This document shows, one piece after another, positions 1 through 9,173 of a stretch of 64,000 nucleotides of DNA. The notes under the pieces were generated by a model. The model was given only the letters and a program-made list of their open reading frames with translations, was not told the DNA's origin and made no database searches. This DNA is from GWE2-42-39 sp942493345 (lineage in GTDB: Bacteria > Bacteroidota > Bacteroidia > Bacteroidales > Prolixibacteraceae), in contig OW818695.1 of NCBI GenBank assembly GCA_942493345.1, positions 2,294,001 to 2,358,000 on the forward strand. The letters are read 5' to 3'. The position numbers were made by a program, and so were the translations under genes. Numbering within the stretch: the first letter of the stretch is position 1; the number at the start of each line of letters is the position of its first letter.

Positions 1-200
1 ACGATTCGCAGGGGCGGCTGGTCAGCCATCTGGTGAAAAATGAAATTATGGGACAGGAAGGCGACTGGTATTGGGATGGCGAAAAGGCCGACAATACGCG
101 GCCCGGACTGGGAATTTATATTGTTCTGGTCGAACTTTTCGATATGAACGGAAATGTGAAGAAATACCGGAAAACCTGCACGCTGACCGACCGGCTGTAA
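1..200 (+). CDS. C-terminal fragment of a secreted protein (lamin-tail/FlgD-Ig type)
   Basis: The open frame enters the window from the left (first complete codon at position 3) and stops with TAA at 198-200, giving 65 residues. The fragment has the pattern of the FlgD-like Ig domain that closes many Bacteroidota lamin-tail proteins: DSQGRLV, then GDWYWDG, then GIYIVLVELFDMNGNVKKYRK. In that family this domain follows a signal peptide and lamin-tail domains, and the protein is exported or surface-bound; that is family knowledge, since only the end is visible here. The assignment rests on one short domain and is moderate. Confidence 0.6.
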   Translation, partial: DSQGRLVSHLVKNEIMGQEGDWYWDGEKADNTRPGLGIYIVLVELFDMNGNVKKYRKTCTLTDRL

Positions 201-229
201 AATTTTAGACAATAAAACTTGAAATTCAA

Positions 230-439
230 ATGAAAAAAAACACGACTAAATCTTGGTTAAAACGTGGCCTATTCTTTGGGCTTTTTATGTACATCGGGAT
301 GGTAATTATCTTTCCATTAATCAGGCAAGAAGAAATAACCATAGGAAGACTTTTGATTGGTATCCCAATCTTTTTACTTGGCGGACTTGTTTTTGGCTAC
401 ATGATGAAAATCAGAATGAACAAAAAAGGGAACTCATAG
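230..439 (+). CDS. small membrane protein, function unknown
   Basis: This 69-residue protein has a basic N-terminus (MKKNTTKSWLKRG), a hydrophobic helix at about residues 13-31, a short polar link with charged residues, a second hydrophobic helix at about 39-58, and a basic tail. Two membrane helices with positive ends fit an inner-membrane hairpin. It starts 29 nt after the stop of the preceding gene and may be cotranscribed with it. It converges with mutS, whose stop lies 28 nt further on. I do not recognise a family; the call rests on the clean start, length and hydrophobicity pattern. Confidence 0.6.
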   Translation: MKKNTTKSWLKRGLFFGLFMYIGMVIIFPLIRQEEITIGRLLIGIPIFLLGGLVFGYMMKIRMNKKGNS

Positions 440-467
440 GCATAAAGTCTCCATTAATAAAGAGCAT

Positions 468-3083
468 CTACAACCCGGTAATCTTCTTAATCCCATTTAA
501 CTTGTTCAGCGCTTCGATGGGTGTGAGGTTGTTGATGTCGAGGTTTTTTATCTCGTCGCGGATTTGTTTCAGCACCGGGTCGTCGAGTTGGAAAAAGCTC
601 ATCTGGAACCCTTCGCGGTGTTCGGCCATCCCGGTCAGTGGTTTGGTAAGTTTATCTTTCTTTTGGGAACCTTCCAGTTCAAGCAGTATCTCATCGGCCC
701 GTTTCACCACCGAGGCTGGCATTCCGGCCATGCGTGCCACATGAATACCAAAACTGTGGTTGCTGCCGCCACGAACCAGCTTCCGCAGAAAAATCACCTT
801 GTTGCCCATCTCGCGAATGGTAACATTGAAATTCTTCACACGGGCAAACGATTTTTCCATTTCGTTCAACTCGTGGTAGTGGGTGGCAAACAAGGTTTTT
901 GCGCGGGCTTTCGGGTGTTCGTGAATGTATTCGACAATCGACCAGGCAATGGAAATGCCATCGTAGGTCGAGGTTCCGCGACCCAGTTCATCAAGCAAAA
1001 TGAGGCTGCGGTCGGAAAGGTTGTTCAGGATACTGGCCGCCTCGTTCATTTCGACCATAAAAGTCGATTCGCCCAGCGAAATATTGTCGGAAGCCCCAAC
1101 ACGGGTGAAAATTTTATCGACATACCCGATTTTTGCTTCTTTCGCAGGCACAAAACTGCCGATCTGTGCCATCAGCACAATCAGTGCGGTTTGCCGCAAA
1201 AGCGCTGATTTCCCGGCCATATTCGGCCCGGTAATGATAATCACCTGCTGGTCGTCGGTGTCGAGAAAAACGTCGTTGGCAATGTACGATTCGCCGATGG
1301 GCAACTGCTGTTCGATCACCGGGTGGCGACCTTCTTTTATATCGATAATTTTTGAATCGTTGATTTCGGGCCTGAAATATTCGTTTTCGATAGCCGAAGT
1401 GGCAAACGAAAGCAGACAGTCGATCTGCGCCAGCATCGATGCGTTCAACTGGATGGCCGCAATGTATTCCGAAAGCGCAACGACCAACTGGTTGAACAGG
1501 TTCATTTCGAGTGAAAGGATCTTTTCTTCCGCCCCGAGAATTTTTGTTTCGTATTCCTTCAGTTCTTCGGTAATGTAGCGTTCAGCACCCACCAGGGTTT
1601 GTTTTCGGATCCAGTCGGCCGGAACTTTATCTTTGTGCGTGTTGCGAACCTCGATGTAATAGCCGAACACGTTGTTAAATGCAATTTTCAGCGAAGAAAT
1701 ACCCGTGCGTTGCGACTCGCGTTCCTGCATTTGCACCAAATAATCTTTTCCCGAATAAGCGATTTTCCGCAAATCGTCAAGTTCTTCCGAAACGCCATCG
1801 GCAATTACCCGGCCTTTGTTCATCAACATCGGCGGATCGGGATGAATTTCTTTTTCAATCCGCTGCCGGATCGATTCGCAGGGGTTGAGTTGCTCGGCAA
1901 AGCGCATTAAACCGGCATTTCCGGAACCGGCGCACAATTCTTTGATTGGAACAATTGCCCGCAGTGCATGTTTCAGTTGCACCACTTCACGCGGATTGAT
2001 ACGGGCCACAGCCACTTTCCCGATGATTCGTTCCAGGTCGCCCACCTGCCGCAGTTGCTCTTCAATTTCTGTTTTCAGTTCCAAATGCCGGGTGAAATGC
2101 TGCACAATGTCGAGCCGGTTGTTGATGGCCGAAACTTCTTTCAGCGGAAGGACAATCCAGCGTTTCAACAGGCGTGCGCCCATCGGCGAAATAGTTTTGT
2201 CGATCACCTGCACCAGCGTTTTTGCCCCTTCGTTGATCGAATGAAACAGTTCGAGGTTGCGAATGGTGAAGCGGTCGAGCCAAACGTATTTGTCCTCCTC
2301 GATGCGCGATAAACCCGAAACATGGCCCAAATTGGTATGCTGCGTGAGGTCGAGATAATGCAGGATGGCGCCCGATGCAACGATCCCGAAATTCAGACTT
2401 TGTACCCCAAATCCTTTCAGCGATTTGGTTTCGAAATGGCGCAACAGGCGATCAAGTGCGGCATCTTCAGTATAAACCCAATCCTCCAGTGTGTAGGTGT
2501 AAAATTTTCCGCCGAACAAAGCCGTAAATTCCTTTCCTTTTCCTTTCTGAAATAAAACTTCTTTGGGTTGAAATGAATTCAGCAGCTTGTCGATGTATTC
2601 AAAACTGCCCTGTGCCGTGAGAAATTCGCCGGTCGAAATATCGAAAAAGGCAACTCCCGCCATGTTTTTATCAAAATGGACTGAGGCAAGGAAGTTGTTT
2701 TCGCGGTGTTCAAGAATATTATCGTTGATCGAAACGCCGGGCGTCACCAGCTCGGTAATCCCGCGTTTCACAATGTTTTTGGTCATTTTCGGATCTTCGA
2801 GCTGCTCGCAGATGGCAACCCGCTGCCCGGCCCGCACCAGTTTGGGCAAATAAGTATCCAGCGCATGGTACGGAAACCCAGCCAACTCAACAAAACAAGC
2901 AGATCCGTTGGCGCGGCGCGTCAGGGTGATTCCCAAAATCTCGGCCGCTTTAATGGCATCTTCTCCAAATGTTTCGTAAAAATCGCCTACCCGGAACAAC
3001 AGAACTGCATCGGGGTGTTTGTCTTTCACCGCATAATACTGTTTCATCAAGGGCGTTTCCACATATTTTTTTGAAGTTGTCAA
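468..3083 (-). CDS. mutS: DNA mismatch repair protein MutS
   Basis: MutS recognises mispaired or looped bases and, with MutL, starts mismatch repair. The 871-residue length is normal. The N-terminal mismatch-binding domain carries the Phe-x-Glu wedge (F35-Y36-E37 in [10 protein letters not shown]). The connector, lever and clamp domains follow, and the C-terminal ATPase shows Walker A GPNMAGKS with Lys625, Walker [13 protein letters not shown], and the FATHYHEL switch motif. The start at ATG 3083 gives the canonical [11 protein letters not shown] beginning. It stands alone: the flanking gene on the same strand (3216-5654) is unrelated, with 132 nt between them. No oddity is visible. Confidence 0.98.
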   Translation of the reverse strand: MTTSKKYVETPLMKQYYAVKDKHPDAVLLFRVGDFYETFGEDAIKAAEILGITLTRRANGSACFVELAGFPYHALDTYLPKLVRAGQRVAICEQLEDPKMTKNIVKRGITELVTPGVSINDNILEHRENNFLASVHFDKNMAGVAFFDISTGEFLTAQGSFEYIDKLLNSFQPKEVLFQKGKGKEFTALFGGKFYTYTLEDWVYTEDAALDRLLRHFETKSLKGFGVQSLNFGIVASGAILHYLDLTQHTNLGHVSGLSRIEEDKYVWLDRFTIRNLELFHSINEGAKTLVQVIDKTISPMGARLLKRWIVLPLKEVSAINNRLDIVQHFTRHLELKTEIEEQLRQVGDLERIIGKVAVARINPREVVQLKHALRAIVPIKELCAGSGNAGLMRFAEQLNPCESIRQRIEKEIHPDPPMLMNKGRVIADGVSEELDDLRKIAYSGKDYLVQMQERESQRTGISSLKIAFNNVFGYYIEVRNTHKDKVPADWIRKQTLVGAERYITEELKEYETKILGAEEKILSLEMNLFNQLVVALSEYIAAIQLNASMLAQIDCLLSFATSAIENEYFRPEINDSKIIDIKEGRHPVIEQQLPIGESYIANDVFLDTDDQQVIIITGPNMAGKSALLRQTALIVLMAQIGSFVPAKEAKIGYVDKIFTRVGASDNISLGESTFMVEMNEAASILNNLSDRSLILLDELGRGTSTYDGISIAWSIVEYIHEHPKARAKTLFATHYHELNEMEKSFARVKNFNVTIREMGNKVIFLRKLVRGGSNHSFGIHVARMAGMPASVVKRADEILLELEGSQKKDKLTKPLTGMAEHREGFQMSFFQLDDPVLKQIRDEIKNLDINNLTPIEALNKLNGIKKITGL

Positions 3084-3215
3084 AACCTGCGTTTTAAAAT
3101 TATTTCTGAATTGAAAAACAAAGATAACCGTTTCGAAGTTGGAAGGAAATAAACCGGCTCATTGTTCATTCAAACTTTTCAACAGATGTTAAAAGCCGTG
3201 AAAAAGGCTTGTCTT

Positions 3216-5654
3216 TTATTTGGTAAGTTCCTCTATCTTTTTTATTTGCTGTTTGGGATATTCTTCTTCCGCTTTTAGTTTGAGGGCTTTGGTATAATAA
3301 AAACTGGCTTTGGCAAAGTTGCCTAAATAAAAAGCGTCGTCGGCAATGCGAAGTTCATCGAGGTAGGCCTTGTTTATTTTATCGTTTTGCTGAAGATCCA
3401 GTACTTGTTGAATATTTTCAATTCTGCCTTTGGCGTATCCATCTTCCGGTTTTACCTCCAGCGCTTTGTTATACTGATATTTGGCCACCGAAAAATTTTC
3501 ATCGTAATACGCATTATCAGCTATCTCGATGATCTCGATATATTTTTTTTCGTTTTCTTCCCGAAGGATTTCCGCTTCAATTTTAGCAATTGCATCCAAT
3601 TGTTTTTTTGGATATTCTTCTTTTGGGCTTACCTTTTGTGCGTTCAGGTAAAAGAACCGGGCAACCGAAAAATTACTGTTTTGAAATGCCTCGTTTGCCT
3701 TTTGTATATTTTCCTGATACTGTGAATTACTTTCCTCAACTTGCCGGGCTTTCAGAAACTGGCCAATTTTTTCGATTTGTTTGAGGGAATATTCATCGCT
3801 GGATTGCATTGTCAATGCCCGCTGATAATACACCTTTGCCACCGAATAATCCCCGTCTTTAAAAGCATCGTCGGCCTGTTTTTGCAAGCTCTGGAAAAGC
3901 AACAAATGTTCTTTTTCCGACTTTGAAAGCCCGCTTTTTATCCCGTCGGTAATCATTTGCCGCATCGTATCTTTTTCAGCCTTTTTTTCCAGCTCTTTCC
4001 GCACCGACTGCGAATACAAATGATCGATGGCATTCAGTTGGTTGGTCGGGTATGCTTCGCTCGGTTTGTAAAGAAAGGCGCGTTTGTAATAAATTCGTGC
4101 TTCGGAATATCGTTCTGCTTTGAAATGTTCGTCGGCCAGCTTGATGGCTTCTGCATATTTACTTTCCGCCCGGCTGTTCAGTGTTTCCCGGTAATCTGTT
4201 TTTTCCTGTCCCTGAACTTCCTTTAGTTCTTTTAATTTTTCCTTCGGATAATTTTCATACGGTTTCAGGTTGGTAGCCAATTCATAGTTTAATGCAGCTT
4301 CCGGGTAGTTTTTACTCTTAAAAGCCAGATCGGCCCGTTTGATAACCGACAAATAGTCAGCCTGCGTTTGCTCAACTTTTCCGGTTGTTTTCAGAATGTT
4401 GTCGTTCTTCTGCTTGATGTCAGTAATTTTACTGACGGGAAATTTGGATGCAGGCTTTAATTTAGCAGCTTCTTCGTATTTTTTGATCGCTTCCGAAAAC
4501 AGGTTTTGGTCTTCAAAAACCTTGGCTTGTTTTGTCAGTTCATCGTAGGGAACTTCAATGCGACGGATCAGCGAATCGCTTTTGGCAATCTGTTTTAGAG
4601 GATACGGGTCATCGGGAATTAACTCGTTGGCCCGCTGATAAAGTGAAAGCGCATTTCTGTATTCCTGCCCCATGTATTCGCGATCTGCATCGGCCACCAT
4701 GCGCTCGTATAGCTTCTGGTTTTTGGCACGGTTCTCCTGCGATTGTTTTACGAAACTGATGAGTTGCTCCACATCACCCGCTTTTTCAGGCCAACTGCGT
4801 TCCGCTTCATTATAATAGGTGATGGCAAGTTCGAACTGGTTTTGCTGAATTGAAAGATTTGCATTCTCAATCGCTTTGTAAAAGTTCCGGGTTTTTACCT
4901 GATGCAACGAATCTTGTTTCTGCCGGACACGTTCTTCCAGATGCGCTTTTTCTGAATTTTGTTTTTCTACTAGATCGTAAATAAAATCAAGCTGTTTTTT
5001 CGCATATTCCTTATTGGGCAAAACCAATAAAGCCCATTCGTAATATCTGCCAGCTTTGTTATATATTCCTGAATTAAAGGCTTCGTCGGCTTTTTCGATG
5101 TATAACTTATATTGTTCTTCGTTCGAAATCCCTTTCCTTTTAAAATGAAAATCTTCCAGTTCATCGAGATAAGCAAGGTCGTGTTTTGTCTGCGTAAGGC
5201 TGTCTATATAATCGACTCGGCTTTCGGCATACGAGTTTTTGCCTACTATTTTCAGGGCATTCAGATAATAGTTTTTAGCTTCTTCGAACTTGCTCGTTTT
5301 AAAAAAGAAATCGGCCCTTTCGATACTCGACTCATAGGCTTTGTTCACCAACATGATCGAATCGATCTTCTGGATTTGCCTGAGCGGATAATCTTTCCCG
5401 GGGTCCATTTCCATCGCTTTCTGGTAATTGCCTTTTGCTTCGGAAAAATTTTTATTACTGAAATCGAAATCGCCTTTGGAAATAAAACCCTGGTACTGAT
5501 TTTCAATCCGTTTTTGAATGTTTTGCGAACTCTGGATGTTTTGCGAAGAGGTAGACAATGGAGCAAAGAAGCACGCAATTACTAAAAGGATAATCAGAGA
5601 CGTACCCTGAAAAAGCATTGTCTTCACATAACAATCACATTTACAATCGCTCAT
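3216..5654 (-). CDS. secreted protein built of about 12 degenerate TPR-like repeats
   Basis: The 812-residue protein starts with a signal-anchor or signal-peptide segment (hydrophobic stretch at about residues 18-36, LIILLVIACFFAPL) and is otherwise made of about twelve helical repeats spaced roughly 60-75 residues. Each follows the pattern Y..xIxxADxAF....F..A..xYxxAL...P...YPxxQIxxI, the helix A/helix B core of a tetratricopeptide plus a linker helix. Such proteins are protein-protein scaffolds; the partner is not identifiable. A second ATG at 5618 would drop the charged residues before the signal, so the longer start is kept. It is exported, probably periplasmic. No enzymatic domain is present. 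Confidence 0.75.
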   Translation of the reverse strand: MSDCKCDCYVKTMLFQGTSLIILLVIACFFAPLSTSSQNIQSSQNIQKRIENQYQGFISKGDFDFSNKNFSEAKGNYQKAMEMDPGKDYPLRQIQKIDSIMLVNKAYESSIERADFFFKTSKFEEAKNYYLNALKIVGKNSYAESRVDYIDSLTQTKHDLAYLDELEDFHFKRKGISNEEQYKLYIEKADEAFNSGIYNKAGRYYEWALLVLPNKEYAKKQLDFIYDLVEKQNSEKAHLEERVRQKQDSLHQVKTRNFYKAIENANLSIQQNQFELAITYYNEAERSWPEKAGDVEQLISFVKQSQENRAKNQKLYERMVADADREYMGQEYRNALSLYQRANELIPDDPYPLKQIAKSDSLIRRIEVPYDELTKQAKVFEDQNLFSEAIKKYEEAAKLKPASKFPVSKITDIKQKNDNILKTTGKVEQTQADYLSVIKRADLAFKSKNYPEAALNYELATNLKPYENYPKEKLKELKEVQGQEKTDYRETLNSRAESKYAEAIKLADEHFKAERYSEARIYYKRAFLYKPSEAYPTNQLNAIDHLYSQSVRKELEKKAEKDTMRQMITDGIKSGLSKSEKEHLLLFQSLQKQADDAFKDGDYSVAKVYYQRALTMQSSDEYSLKQIEKIGQFLKARQVEESNSQYQENIQKANEAFQNSNFSVARFFYLNAQKVSPKEEYPKKQLDAIAKIEAEILREENEKKYIEIIEIADNAYYDENFSVAKYQYNKALEVKPEDGYAKGRIENIQQVLDLQQNDKINKAYLDELRIADDAFYLGNFAKASFYYTKALKLKAEEEYPKQQIKKIEELTK

Positions 5655-5797
5655 TGTATTTTTTACTTTTCATTAAATAGCCCCGATTGAAGCGGAACAC
5701 ACTCCCGCGTGAAAGTATCAATTTGAAAATAAAACACAAACAGATATTGGATAAAAAATCTTCTTTAGGCAATTGGCATGCGGTTTTGCCGAGATTT

Positions 5798-6340
5798 TCA
5801 GAAACTTAACTGTGGCATAAAAACTTGGTTCAGGTTCATGTTTAAGATTGAAAGTGACCGGATTTCCTGTTTTTCTTTTGAAAAAACATTTCCGCCTTTC
5901 GACAAAACAATATCTTCCAAAGTCAGGTTGCGTTTTTCATTTGCATTGTTAAACCAAATATTGGTAACCTTCAACACATAACCATGGGTTTGTTTTTCGA
6001 TTTCGAATGTAGCATTGAAAGGCATCAGCAGAAACAATTCCAACTTCTTCAGTTTAAAGCCTGCATTTGCCCAGTCGAGGGAATAATTGGTAAATGTACC
6101 TTTCAGTCCTTCTTTTACATTCATATTTACCTTGATGGCTTCGTTGGGCGTGTTTTTTTGCAATAACATCTGGGCATAATTTTCGGGGCTGAATGGCATT
6201 CCAACTTCTTTTATGTAATAGATTTTCCCGTTCTGGACTGTAAAATCTCCAATCCGAGTTGGACTATATGGGTTGGAAACAAATTGGGCCATCGCTTGCC
6301 CAACTGAAAGGACCAATACAAATAAAAAGAGCTTCTTCAT
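5798..6340 (-). CDS. secreted hypothetical protein, 180 aa
   Basis: A clear signal peptide (MKKLFLFVLVLSVGQAMA, cleavage after AMA-Q) leads a 160-residue mature domain with alternating polar and hydrophobic residues suggesting beta structure (for example YVLKVTNIWFNN). I do not recognise the family. It sits 143 nt upstream of the TPR-like gene on the same strand and may share transcription with it. It is probably periplasmic or surface-attached. The gene call is solid because of the signal peptide and length; the function is unknown. Confidence 0.65.
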   Translation of the reverse strand: MKKLFLFVLVLSVGQAMAQFVSNPYSPTRIGDFTVQNGKIYYIKEVGMPFSPENYAQMLLQKNTPNEAIKVNMNVKEGLKGTFTNYSLDWANAGFKLKKLELFLLMPFNATFEIEKQTHGYVLKVTNIWFNNANEKRNLTLEDIVLSKGGNVFSKEKQEIRSLSILNMNLNQVFMPQLSF

Positions 6341-6557
6341 GACAGTTAAGTTTTGATTTTTGTATAAAGTTAATAATATGAGCGAAATTTTTTGGAAAGG
6401 GATGGAAAGATATTTATATCTAACGGATGAACAATATTAAAAAAATCAGATTATAAAGTATTGAACGCCAAAAATAATTGATTCGGGAAAGGGGTTGCTT
6501 TATTGAATATTTTCTAATAATTTACATCTGAAAAATTAAGAACCAATAATAGTGAGC

Positions 6558-7037
6558 ATGAAGAAGTATTTTATCGTTGAAAACAACCAGCAAACCGGTC
6601 CTTTTTCGAAAGATGAATTAAGGATGAAAGGAATCAGCCCATCGACTTTGGTTTGGTTTGAAGGGATGGCAAACTGGGAACAAGCCTCTGCATTAGGCGA
6701 GTTAAACGACCTGTTTGCACCGCCACCTTCGTACGATCAAAACGTTCCATCGCCTGCGAACCATCAGCAATCATATCGACAACCGGCAAACAGCTATCAT
6801 CCTCTTCCCGACACAGGGAATACCGGAGGCAGTTTGGTCGCTGTAGCGTATTTGCTGGCAGTACTTGGCGGTGTCGGAGGAATTATTACGGGAGCAATGT
6901 TATGGATGGGCAAAGAAAAAGTGAACGGGGAGAAAATGAAAAAATATACCCCGGCCAGTCAGTTACATGGCGCCTTTGCTTTTTTCCTGGGCATCATTAT
7001 CTGGGCTGTTTGTGTGGAAATGTTTCTGAAAGGCTGA
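6558..7037 (+). CDS. GYF_2-domain membrane protein
   Basis: The first ~55 residues match the GYF_2 pattern: KYFIVENNQQTGPFSKDELR, then an STLVWFEGMANWEQASAL segment ending in LNDLF. This is a small adaptor domain that binds proline-rich peptides in its family. A Pro/Gln-rich linker follows (about residues 58-95). Two hydrophobic helices at about 99-121 and 137-157 then anchor the protein, an arrangement like DUF4190/CD225-type membrane proteins. A GTG at 6552 is in frame, but ATG 6558 gives the natural MKKYFIVE start. Function unknown; probably an inner-membrane adaptor. Confidence 0.75.
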   Translation: MKKYFIVENNQQTGPFSKDELRMKGISPSTLVWFEGMANWEQASALGELNDLFAPPPSYDQNVPSPANHQQSYRQPANSYHPLPDTGNTGGSLVAVAYLLAVLGGVGGIITGAMLWMGKEKVNGEKMKKYTPASQLHGAFAFFLGIIIWAVCVEMFLKG

Positions 7038-7079
7038 TTGAAATAAAAACGGGCAGGCATCCGATATTACAAAAAATAG

Positions 7080-7087
7080 TACATTCG
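7080..7087 (+). promoter_or_regulatory. candidate -7 promoter element for the RNA at 7094
   Basis: TACATTCG matches the Bacteroidota -7 consensus TAnnTTTG at all fixed positions but one, the same variant seen as TATCTTCG before the tracrRNA and the DUF2723 gene in this window. No convincing -33 TTG is seen at 19-21 nt upstream. A start about 7 nt downstream would coincide with the first base of the closing stem of the candidate RNA. Confidence 0.4.
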
Positions 7088-7093
7088 CGCACA

Positions 7094-7206
7094 AAGACAG
7101 GCTCCGGGGTTGTCGGGCAACCGCAACCGTACCTCATCCGACCCAGAGGCCGGGTCCTGTCTGTAAAGAAAAAGGCGAAACGGGTTCAACCGTTCCGCCT
7201 TTTTTT
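7094..7206 (+). ncRNA. candidate structured small RNA (unrecognised family)
   Basis: The stretch is closed by a perfect 7-bp stem (AGACAGG at 7095-7101 with CCTGTCT at 7156-7162). It holds a GGTTG/CAACC hairpin (7108-7122) and an ACCC/GGGT hairpin (7141-7155), so it folds as a multibranched domain. A strong intrinsic terminator follows at 7171-7206 and a -7-like box precedes it. It is GC-rich beside an AT-rich flank and carries no open frame. I checked it by eye against tRNA (no T-loop), SRP RNA (no GGAAGGAAGCA apex) and 5S rRNA, and none fits. The call is an inference from structure. Confidence 0.4.
7171..7206. terminator. strong intrinsic terminator
   Basis: AGGCGAAACGG (7173-7183) pairs with CCGTTCCGCCT (7190-7200) with one internal mismatch, followed by TTTTTT on the plus strand. 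An A-run before the hairpin also makes it usable for the convergent KAS III gene on the minus strand, whose stop lies 23 nt away. Confidence 0.8.
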
Positions 7207-7228
7207 GCGGGGAAAATATATGGTCAGT

Positions 7229-8311
7229 TTACCATTTGTATATAATCGAATTGATGTTCATCCCGGCGCCAACCGAACAAAGGATAATGTAATCTCCTTT
7301 GTTTATTTGCTGTCCTTCCATCTTCCCTTTTACAATCAGGTCGAGCAAAGTAGGAACAGTAGCGGTTGATGAATTTCCAAGGCTCCGGATACTCATCGGC
7401 ATTATTCCTTCGGGTATATTCTTTTCGTTGTACAGTTTGAAAACACCTTTCAGGATGGCATCGTCCATCTTTTCGTTGGCCTGATGGATAATTACTTTTT
7501 TAATATCAGACAACTGCAATCCGGCTTTATCGATGCTTTCTTTTACCACCCCGGGAACGAAGCTGAGGGCATATACATACAATTTATGCCCGGACATTTT
7601 AAGGTATAATTTTCCCTTGTTAGGTTCTTCGTTGAACGAAGGGCCCATTGATAAAAGGTTGACATAAGGGACGCAATCGGAACGGCTCGAATGGCTGAGA
7701 ATACCGATTGGCACATCGCTCTCAACGCCTTCGAGAATAGTTGCCCCGGCCCCGTCGGCATAAATCATGGTATCGCGGTCGTGTGGGTCGGCAATACGGG
7801 AAAGCACTTCTGCTCCAATAACGGCTCCGCGTTTGTAAAAACCACTGCGGATATAAGCATCGGCAATGATCATTCCCTGTGTCCATCCCGGGCAACCGGC
7901 AATAACATCGTGAGCAACACAGGCCGGGTTTTTTATATGCAAACGGGCTTTTACTTTGCTGGCAACGGCAGGCATAAAATCACAAATGCCATTTTCATGA
8001 GGAATATCTCCAATGTTGTTTCCAACGATAATAAAATCAAGAGTTTCAAGGCCAATGCCTGCTGATTCGGCTGCATTTTTCAGCGCTCCTGCCGCCATAT
8101 CGGAAGTTAATTTGTCTTCTTCGATCCAGCGTCTTTCCTTTATATTTGTTATTTCCTCAAACTTGGAAATAATCTCTTCATTGGATTTGTCAAATATGGC
8201 CTTGCTCGACGGATCGAAAAACTGATAATCTTTGAAATAATCGTTTTTTATAATCCGTGAGGGAATATAGCATCCTGTCCCAATGATTTTTGTGTAAATT
8301 CTTTTTGTCAT
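7229..8311 (-). CDS. beta-ketoacyl-ACP synthase III family protein
   Basis: A KAS III (FabH-type) condensing enzyme of 360 residues. The thiolase fold carries the catalytic triad: Cys143 (numbered from the upstream ATG 8320) in AGCPGWTQG, His in VIIHQANEKM, and Asn in SLGNSSTATVP. Such enzymes condense an acyl-CoA with malonyl-ACP to start fatty acid or related acyl-chain synthesis. The CPGW sequence around the Cys differs from the CSGF/CAGF of textbook FabH, so a branched or specialised starter is possible; the gene symbol is therefore left open. The start at ATG 8311 gives MTKRIYTKIIGTG, as expected; another ATG lies 9 nt upstream. lpxH is 21 nt upstream on the same strand, suggesting a lipid operon. 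Confidence 0.88.
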   Translation of the reverse strand: MTKRIYTKIIGTGCYIPSRIIKNDYFKDYQFFDPSSKAIFDKSNEEIISKFEEITNIKERRWIEEDKLTSDMAAGALKNAAESAGIGLETLDFIIVGNNIGDIPHENGICDFMPAVASKVKARLHIKNPACVAHDVIAGCPGWTQGMIIADAYIRSGFYKRGAVIGAEVLSRIADPHDRDTMIYADGAGATILEGVESDVPIGILSHSSRSDCVPYVNLLSMGPSFNEEPNKGKLYLKMSGHKLYVYALSFVPGVVKESIDKAGLQLSDIKKVIIHQANEKMDDAILKGVFKLYNEKNIPEGIMPMSIRSLGNSSTATVPTLLDLIVKGKMEGQQINKGDYIILCSVGAGMNINSIIYKW

Positions 8312-8332
8312 AATTTGCAATAATTCAGATCG

Positions 8333-9094
8333 CTATGATAGAATGTTGTATTTTTTTAGCTCCAGTTTTTCCCCGTCGAAAACGCCGTATGAAAAGGAAT
8401 TAATCCAGTCGCCCAAGTTAATAAACACGGACTTTTCTCCAATGGGTCTTTCTACTAATAAATGCCTGTGCCCGAATATGAAATAATCAAAGTGTTCTTT
8501 TTTTTCCATTGAGTTTGCAAAAATAAAAAGCCCCTCTTGGTCATCGCCCCGGTAGCTATCGGCCTGAATACCATTGGCAATCCGGCTGTTTTTCGACCAG
8601 TTGTGGCTAACGCTGAACGCAAAGTTCGGATGCAATCGGGCAAATGCCCATTGCATTGTTTTGCTGGTAAATATTTTTTTCAGGAGCAAATAGCCTTTAT
8701 CTGATGAATCCAGCCCGTCGCCGTGAGCCAGAAAAAATTTCTTTCCGTAGAATTCGGTTTTATATTCCTGACGATGAAGAATAATGCCCAACTCGTCAGG
8801 CAGGTAATCAAAAATCCAGAGATCATGGTTTCCTGTAAAATAATGGACCGGGATGCCCGAATCGGCAATTTCGGCAATTTTCCCGAGCGTACGGGTAAAA
8901 CCCCGGGGAACAACTTTTCTGTATTCGAACCAGAAATCGAAAATATCGCCCATCAGGAAAAGCGCTTTTGCGTCAGCTTTAATTTCGTCGAGCCAGCGAA
9001 CAAAAAGTGTTTCTCTTTCCTTGTTGTTTTTCAGGGCTGGCGCACCTAAATGAACATCGGATACAAAATATATTTTGCCTTGAGTTTGAACCAA
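8333..9094 (-). CDS. lpxH: UDP-2,3-diacylglucosamine diphosphatase-type phosphoesterase
   Basis: LpxH hydrolyses UDP-2,3-diacylglucosamine to lipid X, the fourth step of lipid A synthesis, at the inner face of the inner membrane. All calcineurin-type metal motifs are present in order: SDVHLG, GDIFDFW, GNHD, HGD and GHRH in a 253-residue protein. Bacteroidota commonly carry a distinct LpxH-like clade of this length. It precedes the KAS III gene, consistent with envelope lipid synthesis. An alternative reading is a general metallophosphoesterase of the same clade. Confidence 0.88.
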   Translation of the reverse strand: MVQTQGKIYFVSDVHLGAPALKNNKERETLFVRWLDEIKADAKALFLMGDIFDFWFEYRKVVPRGFTRTLGKIAEIADSGIPVHYFTGNHDLWIFDYLPDELGIILHRQEYKTEFYGKKFFLAHGDGLDSSDKGYLLLKKIFTSKTMQWAFARLHPNFAFSVSHNWSKNSRIANGIQADSYRGDDQEGLFIFANSMEKKEHFDYFIFGHRHLLVERPIGEKSVFINLGDWINSFSYGVFDGEKLELKKYNILS

Positions 9095-9173
9095 AACATT
9101 GAAAATTTGAGGTAAAGATACCTGTAAAAACCAAGTCTGAAAGTTAAAAAAACTTACCGAAACAATGCTTTCA

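Noticed and set aside
468..3083. Several plus-strand frames opposite mutS
   Set aside because: They lie wholly inside the well-supported mutS gene and have no family match.
7094..7162. Cloverleaf-like tRNA or SRP RNA at 7.1 kb
   Set aside because: It has no T-loop TTC or anticodon arm of tRNA shape and lacks the conserved SRP apex; only an unassigned structured RNA is claimed.
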